Shown: positions 50,023 through 61,559, counted from the stretch's first letter. The stretch is 64,000 nt of DNA from Epiperipatus broadwayi (GCA_028023455.1 JAQFVV010012434.1:5856264-5920263), one strand, 5' to 3'. A program made the numbers and translations. The notes: generated from the letters alone by a model not told the origin.

Positions 50023-50744
50023 TAAAATATTGTCTTGGTAAATTTAGTTTAATATTTCATTTAACGTTATTAATATTTTTTATGTTAACATTAAAATATA
50101 ACGTACAAAATTAGAAAGTGAAATCTTTTGTTATCTTGAACATTTTATATAGGAGCAATTCATTTATGAATAAAGTTAAATTCAGCCCAATATTATTAAA
50201 ATTTATGCAATCTTTAATTAATTAATAATAAAAAGTTTTTGCACTTCTTTTTCAAACTAATTCATAAATAATACATAAAGAATATACAATATTTTTTTTC
50301 CATATAATTTTTTGTATTTTATTTTATGAAATCATAGTATTATTACTACTTTGGTCCATTTTATTATTTAATTATTGTTTATATATATATTATTTTTCAG
50401 ATAATTTTCTTGGTAATGGTCATACAAAATAATCAAAAGATTGCTTCAAAATAACAATAATACAATTTCATGAAATAAAAACAAGTTATTAAAAAAAATG
50501 TGGAAGGATAATTATTATTTATTTAATTTAAATGTAATCAATGCAAAATTGATTTTTTTCCCCACTAATTAAATGTAGGTTTATCTTTTTATAAAATGAG
50601 GAAAAGTATATTTCTTTAATGGCATTTATTTTTAGATTTATAAAATAATAAAGTACATATTGATGCTGGTTTTAAATCTAGAAGTTGAATATTTAATCAT
50701 ACCAATATATATAGTTTTTATGAATTGAATTCCAAGATTAATAT
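50023..50744. other. AT-rich non-coding stretch
   Basis: Nothing recognisable. Confidence 0.5.
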
Positions 50745-51297
50745 TAAATATATATGTTATAAGGGACTTGAACTCAGAATTTCGACTCCCTCCAGTTATC
50801 CAATCCATCTTATGCAACTGATACACATGATCACATACACATGAAAAAGATAAATATCCAATATACATATTTTGCACTGAACCAGCATTCATCAGTTGGT
50901 TCAGATTGCCACCTCCCATACACATATATAATCAGTGCTCAGTTTATATTAAAATAGCAAATCTTCAAACTTTAATGGACATGCTTCAATCTTCTCCACT
51001 CTTTATTCTTCCATAACCTTGAAAATCTGAGGAAGGAATGCTCAAAGCCCTTGTCGATGCCAATATTATTGTCATATCCATGTGACCGTAAGTCAGTCTG
51101 ACCCCTCACACATAGGACACGATTGTATATAAGTATGCAGGAGATGGTGATCAGGACAGACTGATGAGGGCTGGTTAAACACAGAATATGTATATTGGAG
51201 ATCATTTATCTTTTTCACATATATATGGTTATGTGTAGAATATGGACTGGATAGTTGGAGGGAGCTCGAAAGTCTGAGTTCAAGTCTTTTATAATTA
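50745..51297. repeat. Hammerhead repeat family 3, second inverted pair
   Basis: A minus-strand copy (50,745-50,945) and a plus-strand copy (about 51,100-51,297) face each other as at 34.7-35.2 kb. The outer ends carry GGACTTGAACTCAG and CTGAGTTCAAGTC, a B-box-like word. The minus copy has CTGATGA (complement at 50,889-50,895) with CCAA/TTGG stem I, but CAAA instead of GAAA. The plus copy has CTGATGA (51,161-51,167), but GAAT instead of GAAA. Neither should cleave. Confidence 0.75.
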
Positions 51298-51626
51298 CAT
51301 TCAGTTTAGTATAGACAATGTACATGTATTTGAGTATTAAATATATATTAAAGCATTTCTTAAATAGATTATTGTGTCGATGTTTGATATTGTATTTAAA
51401 TAAATGAAATATAATGTATTTCTCAATAGTTATGTATCTACAAAGTACATTTAATAATATAATAGCAAAGGAAACAAATACACCCATTCCTTTGAGTACA
51501 TTATTGGAGATATACATGTTTAAGAAGTTATTTACAAATAATGGTGGAATCATCTTAGAACTCAATTTCCCAAAAGATCAGTAGATATTATTTATACCTG
51601 ATGCCACATGAAATTTACAATTAGTG
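51298..51626. other. Non-coding stretch before the RTE array
   Basis: AT-rich; open frames here show no recognised domain. The 333-bp repeat begins abruptly at about 51,627. Confidence 0.5.
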
Positions 51627-51967
51627 ATAAATCAATTATTTTATATAGCGTGATGTTTATAAACTGTAATATTTAAACAGCATTAAACAATTGCACATGC
51701 ACTTTGCAGATTTTAACTATAAATGACTGAATACTAACACTTCAAACACATGATAAAGTCTTTGGAAAAGATAGAGTGGCCATCTATCTTTTTGAACCCA
51801 AACGCTTTTGTATGGGCAAATCTTAAGTGTTTGAAAGTGAAAGCATGAAGATATTAAATAATCACTTTAAATTACTTTTACATGCTTGAATGAATGACAC
51901 TAGTGAAATTTATTAGAATTTACGATATGTCATTCTTATTTGAAATTAAATGTATATAAATAAATCA
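51627..51967 (+). repeat. 333-bp satellite-like repeat, unit 1
   Basis: First of four units (others at 55,172, 58,812 and 59,145). Landmarks are TTATATAGCGTGATG, TTTAAACAGCATTAAAC, GATAAAGTCTTTGG, GAGTGGCCATCTATC and GGGCAAATCTTAAGTG. It ends with AAATAAATCA (51,958-51,967), after which an RTE element starts. No coding content; the family is not recognised. Confidence 0.85.
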
Positions 51968-54900
51968 AAGCTGCAGAAAGGAGTTTGCTATTAACTGAAA
52001 GGAGACCCTTTGATTCCTCTTGGAGGCCTTAAAGGAACCGAGCAGGGCAAATTCTTAATGTCCACTCCATATGTTCTTGTCATTGCAGCTGTTATTACTA
52101 TGTGATTATTCATATAGTATACGAACATGGATGGGCTGCTCACCAACACACATTAGCCAGCGTGGTGAGTTTATTGGCTTTTTACCTCCGAGTTTAAGAA
52201 TATTTTTTCAATATATACAATCATGACAGACAAAAATAAATCATGGCCCTTATTCCCAGGAGGCTGTAAAGTCACCAACCGAGGCAGCGGTTGATGGCCG
52301 AAGGTGGAGGGTGCTAAGAATTCCCTGATTGCGGACTCAGGCTGCTATTTGATGACGATTTTATATTTAGGTACTTACAACTGCAGATCACTTTCAAGTG
52401 AAGGAGATTGCAAGAGCTAGAAGAAGAACTGTCTTATGTTAAATGGGACATTATGGTGAAGAAACAATTGATTTAAAAAGTGGACATATACTCTACTATA
52501 AAGGCACAAATATTGGAAACACAAGTGGAGTAGGATTCATTATAAATAAAAAATGGAAGAATAACATTGTGGAGATTGATGGTGTATCAGATAGAGTGGC
52601 AAGATTAGTTTTACAACTTAATAGCAGATACCAAATGCAGATAATTCAGGTTTATGCCCCAACAAGTTCTCATAGTGATGAAGTTTTTTTAGAAGATTTT
52701 TATATGGATGTACAAAAGTCTTTTGATCAGAGTAAACAACATTTTAAAATTGTTATGGGAGACTTTAATGCTAGAATTGGTAAACAAATGAAAGATGAAA
52801 ATGCTGTAGGTAAATTTGGTTATGATAATAGAAATGAGAGAGGGCATAGACTTGTGGAGTTTGCAGAAAAAGAAAAACTTTATATTATGAATTCTTTTTT
52901 TGAGAAAAATGTTAAAAGAAAATGGACATGGAAGCATCCAAATGAAGGTACGGCAGAATTGGATTATATTTTGACTAACCGAAAATACATATTTCAAGAT
53001 TGTAATGTTCTTAATAAATTTAACACAAGAAGTGATCATCGATTAGTAAGATGTAAGATACATGTTAATGCAAAACTAGAGAGACAAAAATTATTAAGAA
53101 AAACAATATTTACAGTTGATATTCCTAATCTTCAGAAGCATTCTAATGAATTTAAATTAGAACTTACAAATTGGTTTCAAATATTAGTAGATTTTGAACA
53201 TGATTCAGATTTGAATGATATTAATAGGAAAATAAGCGATACACTTTTAAAAACTGCAACAAAGATAGCTGGTAGAAAAAAGCAGCAATTGACCACTAAA
53301 ATTTCTACTGAGACTAGAGAATTTATGAAGAAAAGAAAGAATATGAGGATACACAACAATGATGCATTAAAAAGGATTGAGTATCTTGAATTTTGTAAAA
53401 TGGTGCGGAAAAGAATTGAAAATGATATAAGAAAGTATAATTGTGAACTAGCAAGGAAAGCTGTAGAAGGGAATAAAAGTCTAAAGAGTGTAAAACAACA
53501 TTTTGGTATTGGTAGGAAATTTATATCTGCAATAAGAAAAAAAGATGGCATTATTACTAAAAAGAGAGATGACATCATAAAATGTGTAGAAAACTTCTAT
53601 CAAGAATTATATAGTAATAAAGAACAAGTGCCTCCTATAGATATTATATCTTCCGAATTGCCCAGAATTTTGAATGAGGAAGTAAGACATGCAATTACAT
53701 TTACAAAGAAAGGGAAGGCTCCAGGTAATGATGGAATTGTAATTGATATATTAAAAGAAGCAGGTGAAGAAATAGAATTTTTTTTAGCAAAGTTATATAC
53801 CAAATGTCTAAATGATAAAGATGTACCAGATGATTGAAAGAATGCAGTATTAATATTAATATTTTAAAAAGGTGATAAAGAAGATATTAGAAATTACAGA
53901 CCTATCAGTCTTTTATCAGTTTTATACAAAATTTTTACTAAGATAATTACAACTTGTCTACAGAAAACATTGGATTTCCACCAACCAAGAGAACAAGCTG
54001 GATTTAAAAGTGGTTTTAGTACAGTAGATCATATCCAGGTATTGAGAGAAATTATAGAAAGGACAAATGAATATGAGTTGCCATTATGCTTAGGATTTGT
54101 AGATTATGAAAAGGCATTTGATTCTATAAACATTTCTTCAGTGATTAAAGCATTGGATCATCAAGGTATAGATCCAGGATATTGTCATATTTTGAAGAAT
54201 ATTTATAAAAATGCAACAGCAACAATTAGATTACATAATGATAGTAGGAAAATCAACATTGAAAAGGGTGTAAGACAGGGTGACTCCATATCTCCAAAAC
54301 TTTTTACAGCAGTGCTGCAAGAAGTATTTTGTGGATTAAAATGGGAAGCTAAAGGAGTGAAAGTAAATGGAGATTATTTAAGTCATTTAGATTTTGCAGA
54401 TGATGTAGTTGTTTTTGCAAATAATGCTTTAGAGCTACAGGAAATGTTGCAGGAGTTATCAGATGAAAGTAGGAAAGTAGGACTAAAGATAAATGTTAAA
54501 AAGACTAAAGTAATGTTTAATAGATTTTCCCAAAATATGAAAATAAAGATTGATTATGATGAGTTAGAAGAAGTTAACAGTTACAAATACCTTGGTCAGA
54601 TTATTAATACAGATGGAAACATAATGGATGAAATTAATCATAGAATTAAACTTGGTTGGAGTGCTTTTGGTAGAAATAACTTGATACTAAAAGGAAATAT
54701 GCCTATGTGTTTGAAAAGGAAGGTTTTTAATAAATGTGTTTTGCCAGTTCTTACTTATGGATCTGAGACTTGGACACTTAATAGAAGAGCAATACAGAGA
54801 CTTCAGACCACTCAAAGAAGTATGGAGAGATGCATGTTGGGAGTAACAAGAAGAGTATGAAAACGCAATGTATGGGTAAGAGAACAAACAGGTGTTACTG

Positions 54901-55171
54901 ACCTCATTGAAAAAATTAAAAGACTGAAGTGGAGTTGGGCTGGACATATTTCTAGAAGAGATGATAATAGATGGACAATTGAAATTTTAAACTGGATTCC
55001 AAGAGATTGTAAAAGACCCAGAAAGAGACCACATGTGAGATGGGTGGATGAAATAAGAAAGTGTGCAGTGGTGATGTGGAGAAGAGAAGCTAAAGATAGG
55101 AAAAGATGGATTGAACTTTTAGAGACCTTCATCCTGCAATGGATTGATAATGGTTGATGATGATAATGATG
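51968..55171 (+). mobile_element. RTE-clade LINE, tandem copy 2 (degenerate)
   Basis: A 3.2-kb element running from AAGCTGCAGAAAGG to a TGATGATGATAATGATG-like tail, flanked by AAATAAATCA at 51,958-51,967 and 55,172-55,181. It shares the 5' leader with the copies at 4.3 and 55.5 kb. Relative to the intact copy it lacks about 70 bases of leader near 52,200 and about 24 bases near 52,455. The coding frame is broken. Confidence 0.92.
52223..55157 (+). pseudogene. RTE endonuclease/reverse transcriptase, broken (copy 2)
   Basis: The start matches MTDKNK at 52,223, but a TGA replaces a Trp codon near 52,293, and a deletion removes the CEVRRK segment that carries the catalytic Glu of the endonuclease. 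A 464-codon frame (52,443-53,837) covers most of the endonuclease and linker, with GDFNARIG and SDHRLVRC. It stops where Trp became TGA at 53,835. The reverse transcriptase reopens at 53,970-54,860 with FVDYEKAFDSI, GVRQGDSISP and FADD intact, then stops at GTA-TGA. The C-terminal tail continues to about 55,157. Not functional, but young enough to align end to end with the intact copy. Confidence 0.9.
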
Positions 55172-55513
55172 AAATAAATCAATTATTTTATATAGCGTGA
55201 TGTTTATAAACTGTAATATTTAAACAGCATTAAACTGTTGCACATGCGTTTTGAGATTTCAACTATAAATGACTAAATACTAATACTTCAAACACATGAT
55301 AAAGTCTTTGGAAAAGATAGAGTGGCCATCTATCTTTTCGAACCCAAACGCTTTTGTATGGGCAAATCTTAAGTGTTTGAAAGTGAAAGTATGACGATAT
55401 TAAATAATCACTTTAAATTACTTTTACATGCTTGAATGAATGATGCTAGTAAAATTTATTAGAATTTATGATATGTCATTCTTATTTGAAATTAAATGTA
55501 TGTAAATAAATCA
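55172..55513 (+). repeat. 333-bp satellite-like repeat, unit 2
   Basis: Complete unit between the two RTE copies, only a few percent different from units 1 and 3. It begins and ends with AAATAAATCA, the target word duplicated by the flanking elements. Confidence 0.85.
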
Positions 55514-58500
55514 GGCTGCAGAAAGGAGTTTGCTATTAACTGAAAGGAGACCCTTTGATTCCTCTTGGAGGCCTTAAAGGAACCGAGCAGAGCAAATTCC
55601 TAATGTCCACTCCATACGTTCTTGTTGTTGCAGCTATTATTACTATGTGATTATTCATATAGTATACGAACATGGATGGGCTGCTCACCAACATGCATTA
55701 GCCAGCGTGGTGAGTTTAATGGCTTTTTACCTCTGAGTTTAAGATCAAGAAACACCATGGTCTTTCTTCTCAGTGCCTGATAAGGCAGAATGAATGTTTG
55801 TGTAAATGATAAATATTTTTCCAATACATATATACAATTATGACAGACAAAAATAAAGCATGGCCCTTATTCCCAGGAGGCTGTAAAGTCACCAACCAAG
55901 GCAGCGGTTGGTGGCCGAAGGCGGAGGGTGCTAAGAATCCCCTGATTGCGGACCCAGGCTGCCATTTGATGACGACTTTTTATTTAGGTACTTACAACTG
56001 CAGATCACTTTCAAGTGAAGGAAGATTGCAAGAATTAGAAGAAGAACTGTCTTATATTAAATGGGACATTATTGGACTTTGTGAAGTTAGAAGAAAAGGA
56101 GAAGAAACAATTGATTTAAAAAGTGGACATATACTCTATTATAAAGGCACACATATTGGAAATACAAGTGGAGTAGGATTCATTATAAATAAAAAGTGGA
56201 AGAACAATATTGTGGAGATTGATGGTGTATCGGACAGAGTGGCAAGATTAGTTATACAACTTAATAGCAGATACCAAATGCAGATAATTCAGGTTTATGC
56301 CCCAACAAGTTCTCATAGTGATGAAGTAGTAGAAGATTTTTATATGGATGTACAAAAGGCTTTTGATCAGAGTAAACAACATTTTAAAATTGTTATGGGA
56401 GACTTTAATGCTAGAATTGGTAGACAAATGAAAGATGAAATTGCTGTAGGTAATTTTCGTTATGGTAATAGAAATGAGAGAGGACATAGACTTGTGGAGT
56501 TTGCAGAAAAAGAAAAACTTTATATTATGAATTCATTTTTTGAGAAAAATGTTAAAAGGAAATGGACATGGAAGCATCCAAATGAAGGTACAGCAGAATT
56601 GGATTATATTTTGACTAACAGAAAATACATATTTCAAGATTGTAATGTTCTTAATAAATTTAACACAGGAAGTGATCATCGATTAGTAAGGTGTAAGTTA
56701 CGTGTTAATGTAAAACTAGAGAGACAAAAATTATTAAGAAAAACAATATTTACAGTTGATATTCCTAATCTTCAGAAACATTCTAATGAATTTAAATTAG
56801 AACTTACAAATAGGTTTCAAGTGTTAGGAGATTTTGAACATGATTCAGATTTGAATGAAATTAATATGAAAATAACTGATACACTTTTAAAAACTGCAAC
56901 AAACATAGCTGGTAGAAAAAAGCAGCAATTGACTAATAAAATTTCTACTGAGACTAGAGAATTTATGAAGAAAAGAAGGAATATGAAGATATACAAAAAT
57001 GATGTATTAAAAAGAATTGAATATCTCGAATTTTGTAAAATGGTATGGAAAAGAGTTGAAAATGATATAAGAAAGTATAACTGTGAAATAGCAAGGAAAG
57101 CTGTAGAAGAAAATAAAAGTCTCAAAAATGTTAAACAACATTTTGGTATTGGTAGGAAATTTATATCTGCAATAAGAAAAAAAGATGGAATTATTACTAA
57201 AAAGAGAGATGACATCATGAAATTGGTAGAAGATTTTTATCAAGAATTATATAGTAATAAAGAACAAGTACCTCCTATATCTATTACATCTTCCGAATTG
57301 CCCAGAATTTTAAATGAAGAAGTGAGACATGCAATTAAGTGTATGAAGAAAGGAAAGGCTCCAGGAAATGATGGAATTATAATTGATATATTAAAAGAAG
57401 CAGGTGAAGAAATAGAAACAATTTTAGCAAAGTTATATACCAAATGTCTAAATGATAAAGATGTACCGGAAGATTGGAAGAATGCAGTAATAATATTAAT
57501 ATTTAAAAAAGGTGATAAAGAAGATATTAGAAATTACAGACCTATCAGCCTTTTATCAGTTTTATATAAAATTTTTACCAAGATAATTACAACTCGTCTA
57601 CAGAGAACTTTGGATTTCCACCAACCAAGAGAACAAGCTGGATTTAAAAGTGGTTTTAGTACAATAGATCATATCCAGGTATTGAGAGAAGTCATAGAAA
57701 GGACAAATGAATATGAGTTGTCATTATGTTTTGGATTTGTAGATTATGAAAAGGCATTCGATTCTATACACATTTCTTCAGTGATTAAAGCATTGGATCA
57801 TCAAGGTATAGATCCAGGATATTGTCATATTTTAAAGAATATTTATAAAAATGCAACAGCAACAATTAGATTACATAATGATACTGGAAAAATCAACATT
57901 GAGAAAGGTGTAAGACAAGGTGACTCCATATCTCCAAAACTCTTTACAGCAGTGCTGCAAGAAGTATTTTGTGGATTAAAATGGGAAACTAAAGGAGTGA
58001 AAGTAAATGGAGAGTATTTAAGTCATTTAGATTTCGCAGATGATGTAGTTGTTTTTGCAAATAATGCTTCAGAGCTGCAGGAAATGTTGCAGGAGTTAGC
58101 AGATGAAAGTAGAAAAGTAGGACTAAAGATAAATGTTAAAAAGACTAAAGTAATGTTTAATCGATTTGCTCAAAATATGAAAATAAAGATTGATTATGAA
58201 GAATTAGAAGAAGTTAACAGTTACAAATACCTTGGTCAGATTATTAATACAGATGGAAACATAATGGAGGAAATTAATCATAGAATTAAACTTGGTTGGA
58301 GTGCTTTTGGTAGAAATAACTTGATACTAAAAGGAAATATGCCTATGTGTTTGAAAAGGATGGTTTTTAACAAATGTGTTTTACCAGTTCTTACTTATGG
58401 ATCTGAGACTTGGACACTTAATAGAAGAGCAATACAGAGACTTCAGACCACTCAAAGGAGTATGGAGAGATGTATGTTGGGAGTAACAAGAAGAGATCGA

Positions 58501-58811
58501 AAACGCAATGTATGGGTAAGACAACAAACAGGTGTTACTGACCTTATTGAAAAAATTAAAAGATTGAAATGGAGTTGGGCTGGACATATTGCTAGAAGAG
58601 ATGATAATAGATGGACAATTGAAATTTTAAACTGGATTCCAAGAGATTGTAAAAGACCCAGAAAGAGACCACATGTGAGATGGATGGATGAAATAAGAAA
58701 ATGTGCAGGGGTGTTGTGGAGAAGAGAAGCTAAAGATCAGAGAAGATGGATTAAACTTGGAGAGACCCTCATCCTGCAATGGATTGATAATGGTTGATGA
58801 TGATGATGATG
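55514..58811 (+). mobile_element. RTE-clade LINE, tandem copy 3 (intact ORF)
   Basis: A 3,298-bp full-length element with a 326-bp leader, one long ORF, and a short 3' end made of TGATGATGATGATG directly after the stop. AAATAAATCA flanks it at 55,504-55,513 and 58,812-58,821. A single ORF with endonuclease plus RT, a very short 3' UTR and a 3' trinucleotide repeat instead of poly-A are the marks of the RTE clade. The leader contains GGAGACCCTTTGATTCC and CATGGATGGGCTGCTCACC, conserved in all three copies and possibly promoter sequence. Confidence 0.95.
55840..58797 (+). CDS. RTE retrotransposon endonuclease/reverse transcriptase (985 aa)
   Basis: The protein nicks target DNA and copies its own RNA at the nick (target-primed reverse transcription). 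Residues 47-285 form an APE-type endonuclease: N53 in TYNCRS, E82 in CEVRRK, D188 and N190 in GDFNARIG, D255 in LDYILTN, and S278-D279-H280 in SDHRLVRC. Residues 300-500 are a basic linker. The reverse transcriptase spans about 505-780: APGNDG (507-512), NYRPIS (565-570), D635 in FVDYEKAFDSI, GVRQGDSISP (690-699) and the FADD box (732-735) with both aspartates. The tail (910-985) has WAGHIARRDDNRW and WMDEIRKCAG, common in RTE elements. All catalytic residues are present. The start at 55,840 follows an in-frame stop at 55,810; an upstream Met used in copy 1 is out of frame here by two bases. Likely still functional, or only recently silenced. Confidence 0.95.
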   Translation: MTDKNKAWPLFPGGCKVTNQGSGWWPKAEGAKNPLIADPGCHLMTTFYLGTYNCRSLSSEGRLQELEEELSYIKWDIIGLCEVRRKGEETIDLKSGHILYYKGTHIGNTSGVGFIINKKWKNNIVEIDGVSDRVARLVIQLNSRYQMQIIQVYAPTSSHSDEVVEDFYMDVQKAFDQSKQHFKIVMGDFNARIGRQMKDEIAVGNFRYGNRNERGHRLVEFAEKEKLYIMNSFFEKNVKRKWTWKHPNEGTAELDYILTNRKYIFQDCNVLNKFNTGSDHRLVRCKLRVNVKLERQKLLRKTIFTVDIPNLQKHSNEFKLELTNRFQVLGDFEHDSDLNEINMKITDTLLKTATNIAGRKKQQLTNKISTETREFMKKRRNMKIYKNDVLKRIEYLEFCKMVWKRVENDIRKYNCEIARKAVEENKSLKNVKQHFGIGRKFISAIRKKDGIITKKRDDIMKLVEDFYQELYSNKEQVPPISITSSELPRILNEEVRHAIKCMKKGKAPGNDGIIIDILKEAGEEIETILAKLYTKCLNDKDVPEDWKNAVIILIFKKGDKEDIRNYRPISLLSVLYKIFTKIITTRLQRTLDFHQPREQAGFKSGFSTIDHIQVLREVIERTNEYELSLCFGFVDYEKAFDSIHISSVIKALDHQGIDPGYCHILKNIYKNATATIRLHNDTGKINIEKGVRQGDSISPKLFTAVLQEVFCGLKWETKGVKVNGEYLSHLDFADDVVVFANNASELQEMLQELADESRKVGLKINVKKTKVMFNRFAQNMKIKIDYEELEEVNSYKYLGQIINTDGNIMEEINHRIKLGWSAFGRNNLILKGNMPMCLKRMVFNKCVLPVLTYGSETWTLNRRAIQRLQTTQRSMERCMLGVTRRDRKRNVWVRQQTGVTDLIEKIKRLKWSWAGHIARRDDNRWTIEILNWIPRDCKRPRKRPHVRWMDEIRKCAGVLWRREAKDQRRWIKLGETLILQWIDNG

Positions 58812-59154
58812 AAATAAATCAATTATTTTATATAGCACGATGTTTATAAACTATAATATTTAAACAGCATTAAACTGTTGCACATGCGCTTTGCAGATTT
58901 CAACTATAAATGACTGAATACTAACACTTCAAACACATGATAAAGTCTTTGGAAAAGATAGAGTGGCCATCTATCTTTTCGAACCCAAACGCTTTTTTAT
59001 GGGCAAATCTTAAGTGTTTGAAAGTGAAAGCATGAAGATATTAAATAATCACTTTAAATTACTTTTACATGCTTGAATGAATGACACTAGTGAAATTTAT
59101 TACAATTTATGATACGTCATTCTTATTTGAAATTAAATGTATGTAAATAAATCC
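58812..59154 (+). repeat. 333-bp satellite-like repeat, unit 3
   Basis: Complete unit directly after the intact RTE. It runs straight into unit 4 through AAATAAATCC (59,145-59,154) with nothing inserted. This junction is an empty version of the site occupied by the two LINEs. Confidence 0.87.
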
Positions 59155-59231
59155 ATTATTTTATATAGCACGATGTTTATAAACTGTAATATTTAAACAG
59201 CATTAAACTGTTGCACATGCGCTTTGCAGAT
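59145..59231 (+). repeat. 333-bp satellite-like repeat, unit 4 (truncated)
   Basis: The first 87 bases of the unit, ending at GCTTTGCAGAT, after which unrelated sequence follows. It proves the 333-bp sequence was tandem on its own, independent of the LINEs. Confidence 0.87.
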
Positions 59232-59797
59232 GATAGAAATAAAATTTCCTCACATTTTATTGCCACTTTTCAGCAAAAGTTCTCAAGATAATTATACTAT
59301 TGAAGAATTTATAAGTGTTAATGTTAAAAAAAAAAAAAAATGTTTTATTTTAATTCTCATATATTCAAAATTTTGTTAAGCATCATGTTAAAAGAATTTA
59401 TCAATATACTTGATGTATGTTTTACCAGAATTATAATGTTTTTCTATTGTGTAAAACTTTATAAATTGTGTTTTACTTTTTGTGACTTACCCAGATTAGC
59501 GTTAATTATTATACAATAATGTTTAAAGTTTCTAAGAATAGATGAAAAGATATAAGCATAGTAGATATATGAAATAACATTATAATTTGTTTTACATACG
59601 AATTTTATCTGCAGACATAAATATTCTATAATAGCTTAAATAAAATATTTATACTATCTGAATTCAAACTCATTTCAATTCCTTAATAATTCTTACTAAA
59701 AAAAAACAATATCTGTATTTTGATTTTAATAACTTTTAATGATTTAATCTTAAATGTTATATATAGAGCTCGCAAAATAAGCTCTAACAAGCTTTGG
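59232..59797. other. AT-rich non-coding stretch
   Basis: Nothing recognised apart from an A run at about 59,327-59,340. Confidence 0.5.
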
Positions 59798-59860
59798 GAA
59801 TATCCTCAACACCAGACTGGTTTCTGCTTCTGGCATTGTCTGTGAGGTGCCAGGATATTC
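59798..59860 (-). ncRNA. Degenerate hammerhead motif, family 2 fragment
   Basis: Bounded by GAATATCC (59,798-59,805) and GGATATTC, as in the copies near 1-2 kb. On the minus strand: CCTCA, core CAGACAA (positions 4 and 8 altered), stem II TGC with GCA around CAGAA, GAAA (59,821-59,824), a minimal stem III, TC cleavage dinucleotide. Stem II is fully paired here with different bases than in the 1.8-kb copy, supporting the fold. Core changes predict loss of activity. No other part of the repeat is retained. Confidence 0.55.
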
Positions 59861-61440
59861 AATATATATTTTATATATATATAAATAAAATTGAATTAGA
59901 TGGTTAAATATTAATTCTTTTATTATTAATAATAAAAAAACATCTTAAGATTAAGGATTAAAATATTTAATAGAAATTATGATAAATTTAATATCAAGAG
60001 TGTTAATTGAATAGTTTAATTTAAAAATATTTTAATTGACTTATTCTTTTATTCATAGTTACTTTATTGATTATTTAATATAAAGTGGTGTTTATTTTAC
60101 TGAGGAAATTAAGTCTATGAATTAATTAATCATGGAATAAAAAGAAATCATAAAGGAATAAAGAAAATGGTTAGTAAAAAATAGTTGTTTTTTGTTTGTT
60201 TTATTAGTATATCCAGATATGAATAATTAAAATCTTCATTTCTCTCAATTGTTGATTTCCATATGATTTAATAAGATGCACCATCCTTTTTTTTTAATTT
60301 TCTAATTGTTTTGACTGGCTTGTGGTCTTTGATAGGTACATAATTTTATACGTTAGTTACTGATTAACAAATATGGAAATTAACGAATATACCCAAATAG
60401 TTGTAATAAATATAACTTTATACTCTATAAATTTGGTAATGCTTAACAATCTTCTGAAATTTACTATGCTTACAAATACAAAATTGCTTATAAGGTCAAT
60501 TATAAGAATCAGGCTCTCAGTGTATGTAAATTATTATTTTTACCATTCTCAGTATTAAAATTATAATAAAATAGCTTCATTATGTCAAATACATGCACAT
60601 ACATGCATACAATCAATACCCATACTGTCAATGTCAAAATTTACCTACTAATTATTGCAATATATATATATATATAATCATCCCAGCAATGCCTTCTGTG
60701 AAATAAATATATTTATTTCACAGAGTGCAGTGCTGAATTTCTGTACCATGTGGGGTGATGTAATATTTGGACATTTATTTCAGTTTAATGTTAAGCACTG
60801 GGATTATTTCATATATGTATGACTTCAAATTTTACCAGTTAAGACTGAAAAATAGAGTAGATCTGACACTTATATTAAATTTAATTTTTATATCCATAAA
60901 TTTGAGGATAATTGTTTTAAATTGCATATCTCCAGTGATCAATAGATAAAAGTTGAAGATATTAATTCAAATGTATTTGAACAGCACCATTTGTATCTTT
61001 GATATCATCCCATTATCCAACAAATAGGTAGATTATAAAACAACTTACTTTGAATGTATGAGGATAATTTAGATGGCAAACATAATGGGAAATAAAAAGA
61101 ACAAAAAGTGCAATAATTAATTTTGATTTCAAAACTTTATTTGCAAGAAGCATTTTATAGTTGTTATTATATAAAAACAAAATATGTCCAGATTTGTTAA
61201 TAAATGCAAAACCTAGTCTGGGAATTTGGACATAACATCACTATCTAGTATTCATTGATTAGTCAAACTTGCATTAGATGAATATAAACAACTTATATTA
61301 CTACCACTATTAATCCATAAAAATATCTACTTTAAATAAAATAAAGAATAATTATGGGATGTTATTAATAATATATTTTGAAATATTGTAGAAAGTAACT
61401 GAGAAAATATTTTGCAAAATAATATATTACATCTTAGTAT
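59861..61440. other. AT-rich non-coding stretch
   Basis: No gene is recognised. A small perfect-type inverted repeat, TCTGTGAAATAAATA with TATTTATTTCACAGA, lies at about 60,697-60,725. TA microsatellite at about 60,660-60,678. Confidence 0.5.
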
Positions 61441-61465
61441 AAAATTCAGTCCATCCCTCTTCTAT

Positions 61466-61542
61466 TATATATATATATATATATATATATAGATATTACA
61501 TATCCATATATATATATATATATATATATATGGATATGTAAT
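61466..61542. repeat. (TA)n tract with a 48-bp perfect palindrome
   Basis: A TA run at 61,466-61,490 is followed by a 48-base perfect palindrome at 61,495-61,542, starting ATTACATATCC and ending GGATATGTAAT around another TA run. Outer words CTCTTCTATTAT and ATAATAAGAGGAG continue the symmetry imperfectly. It can extrude as a cruciform and stands directly before a family 3 hammerhead repeat. Confidence 0.9.
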
Positions 61543-61559
61543 GATCTGATAATAAGAGG

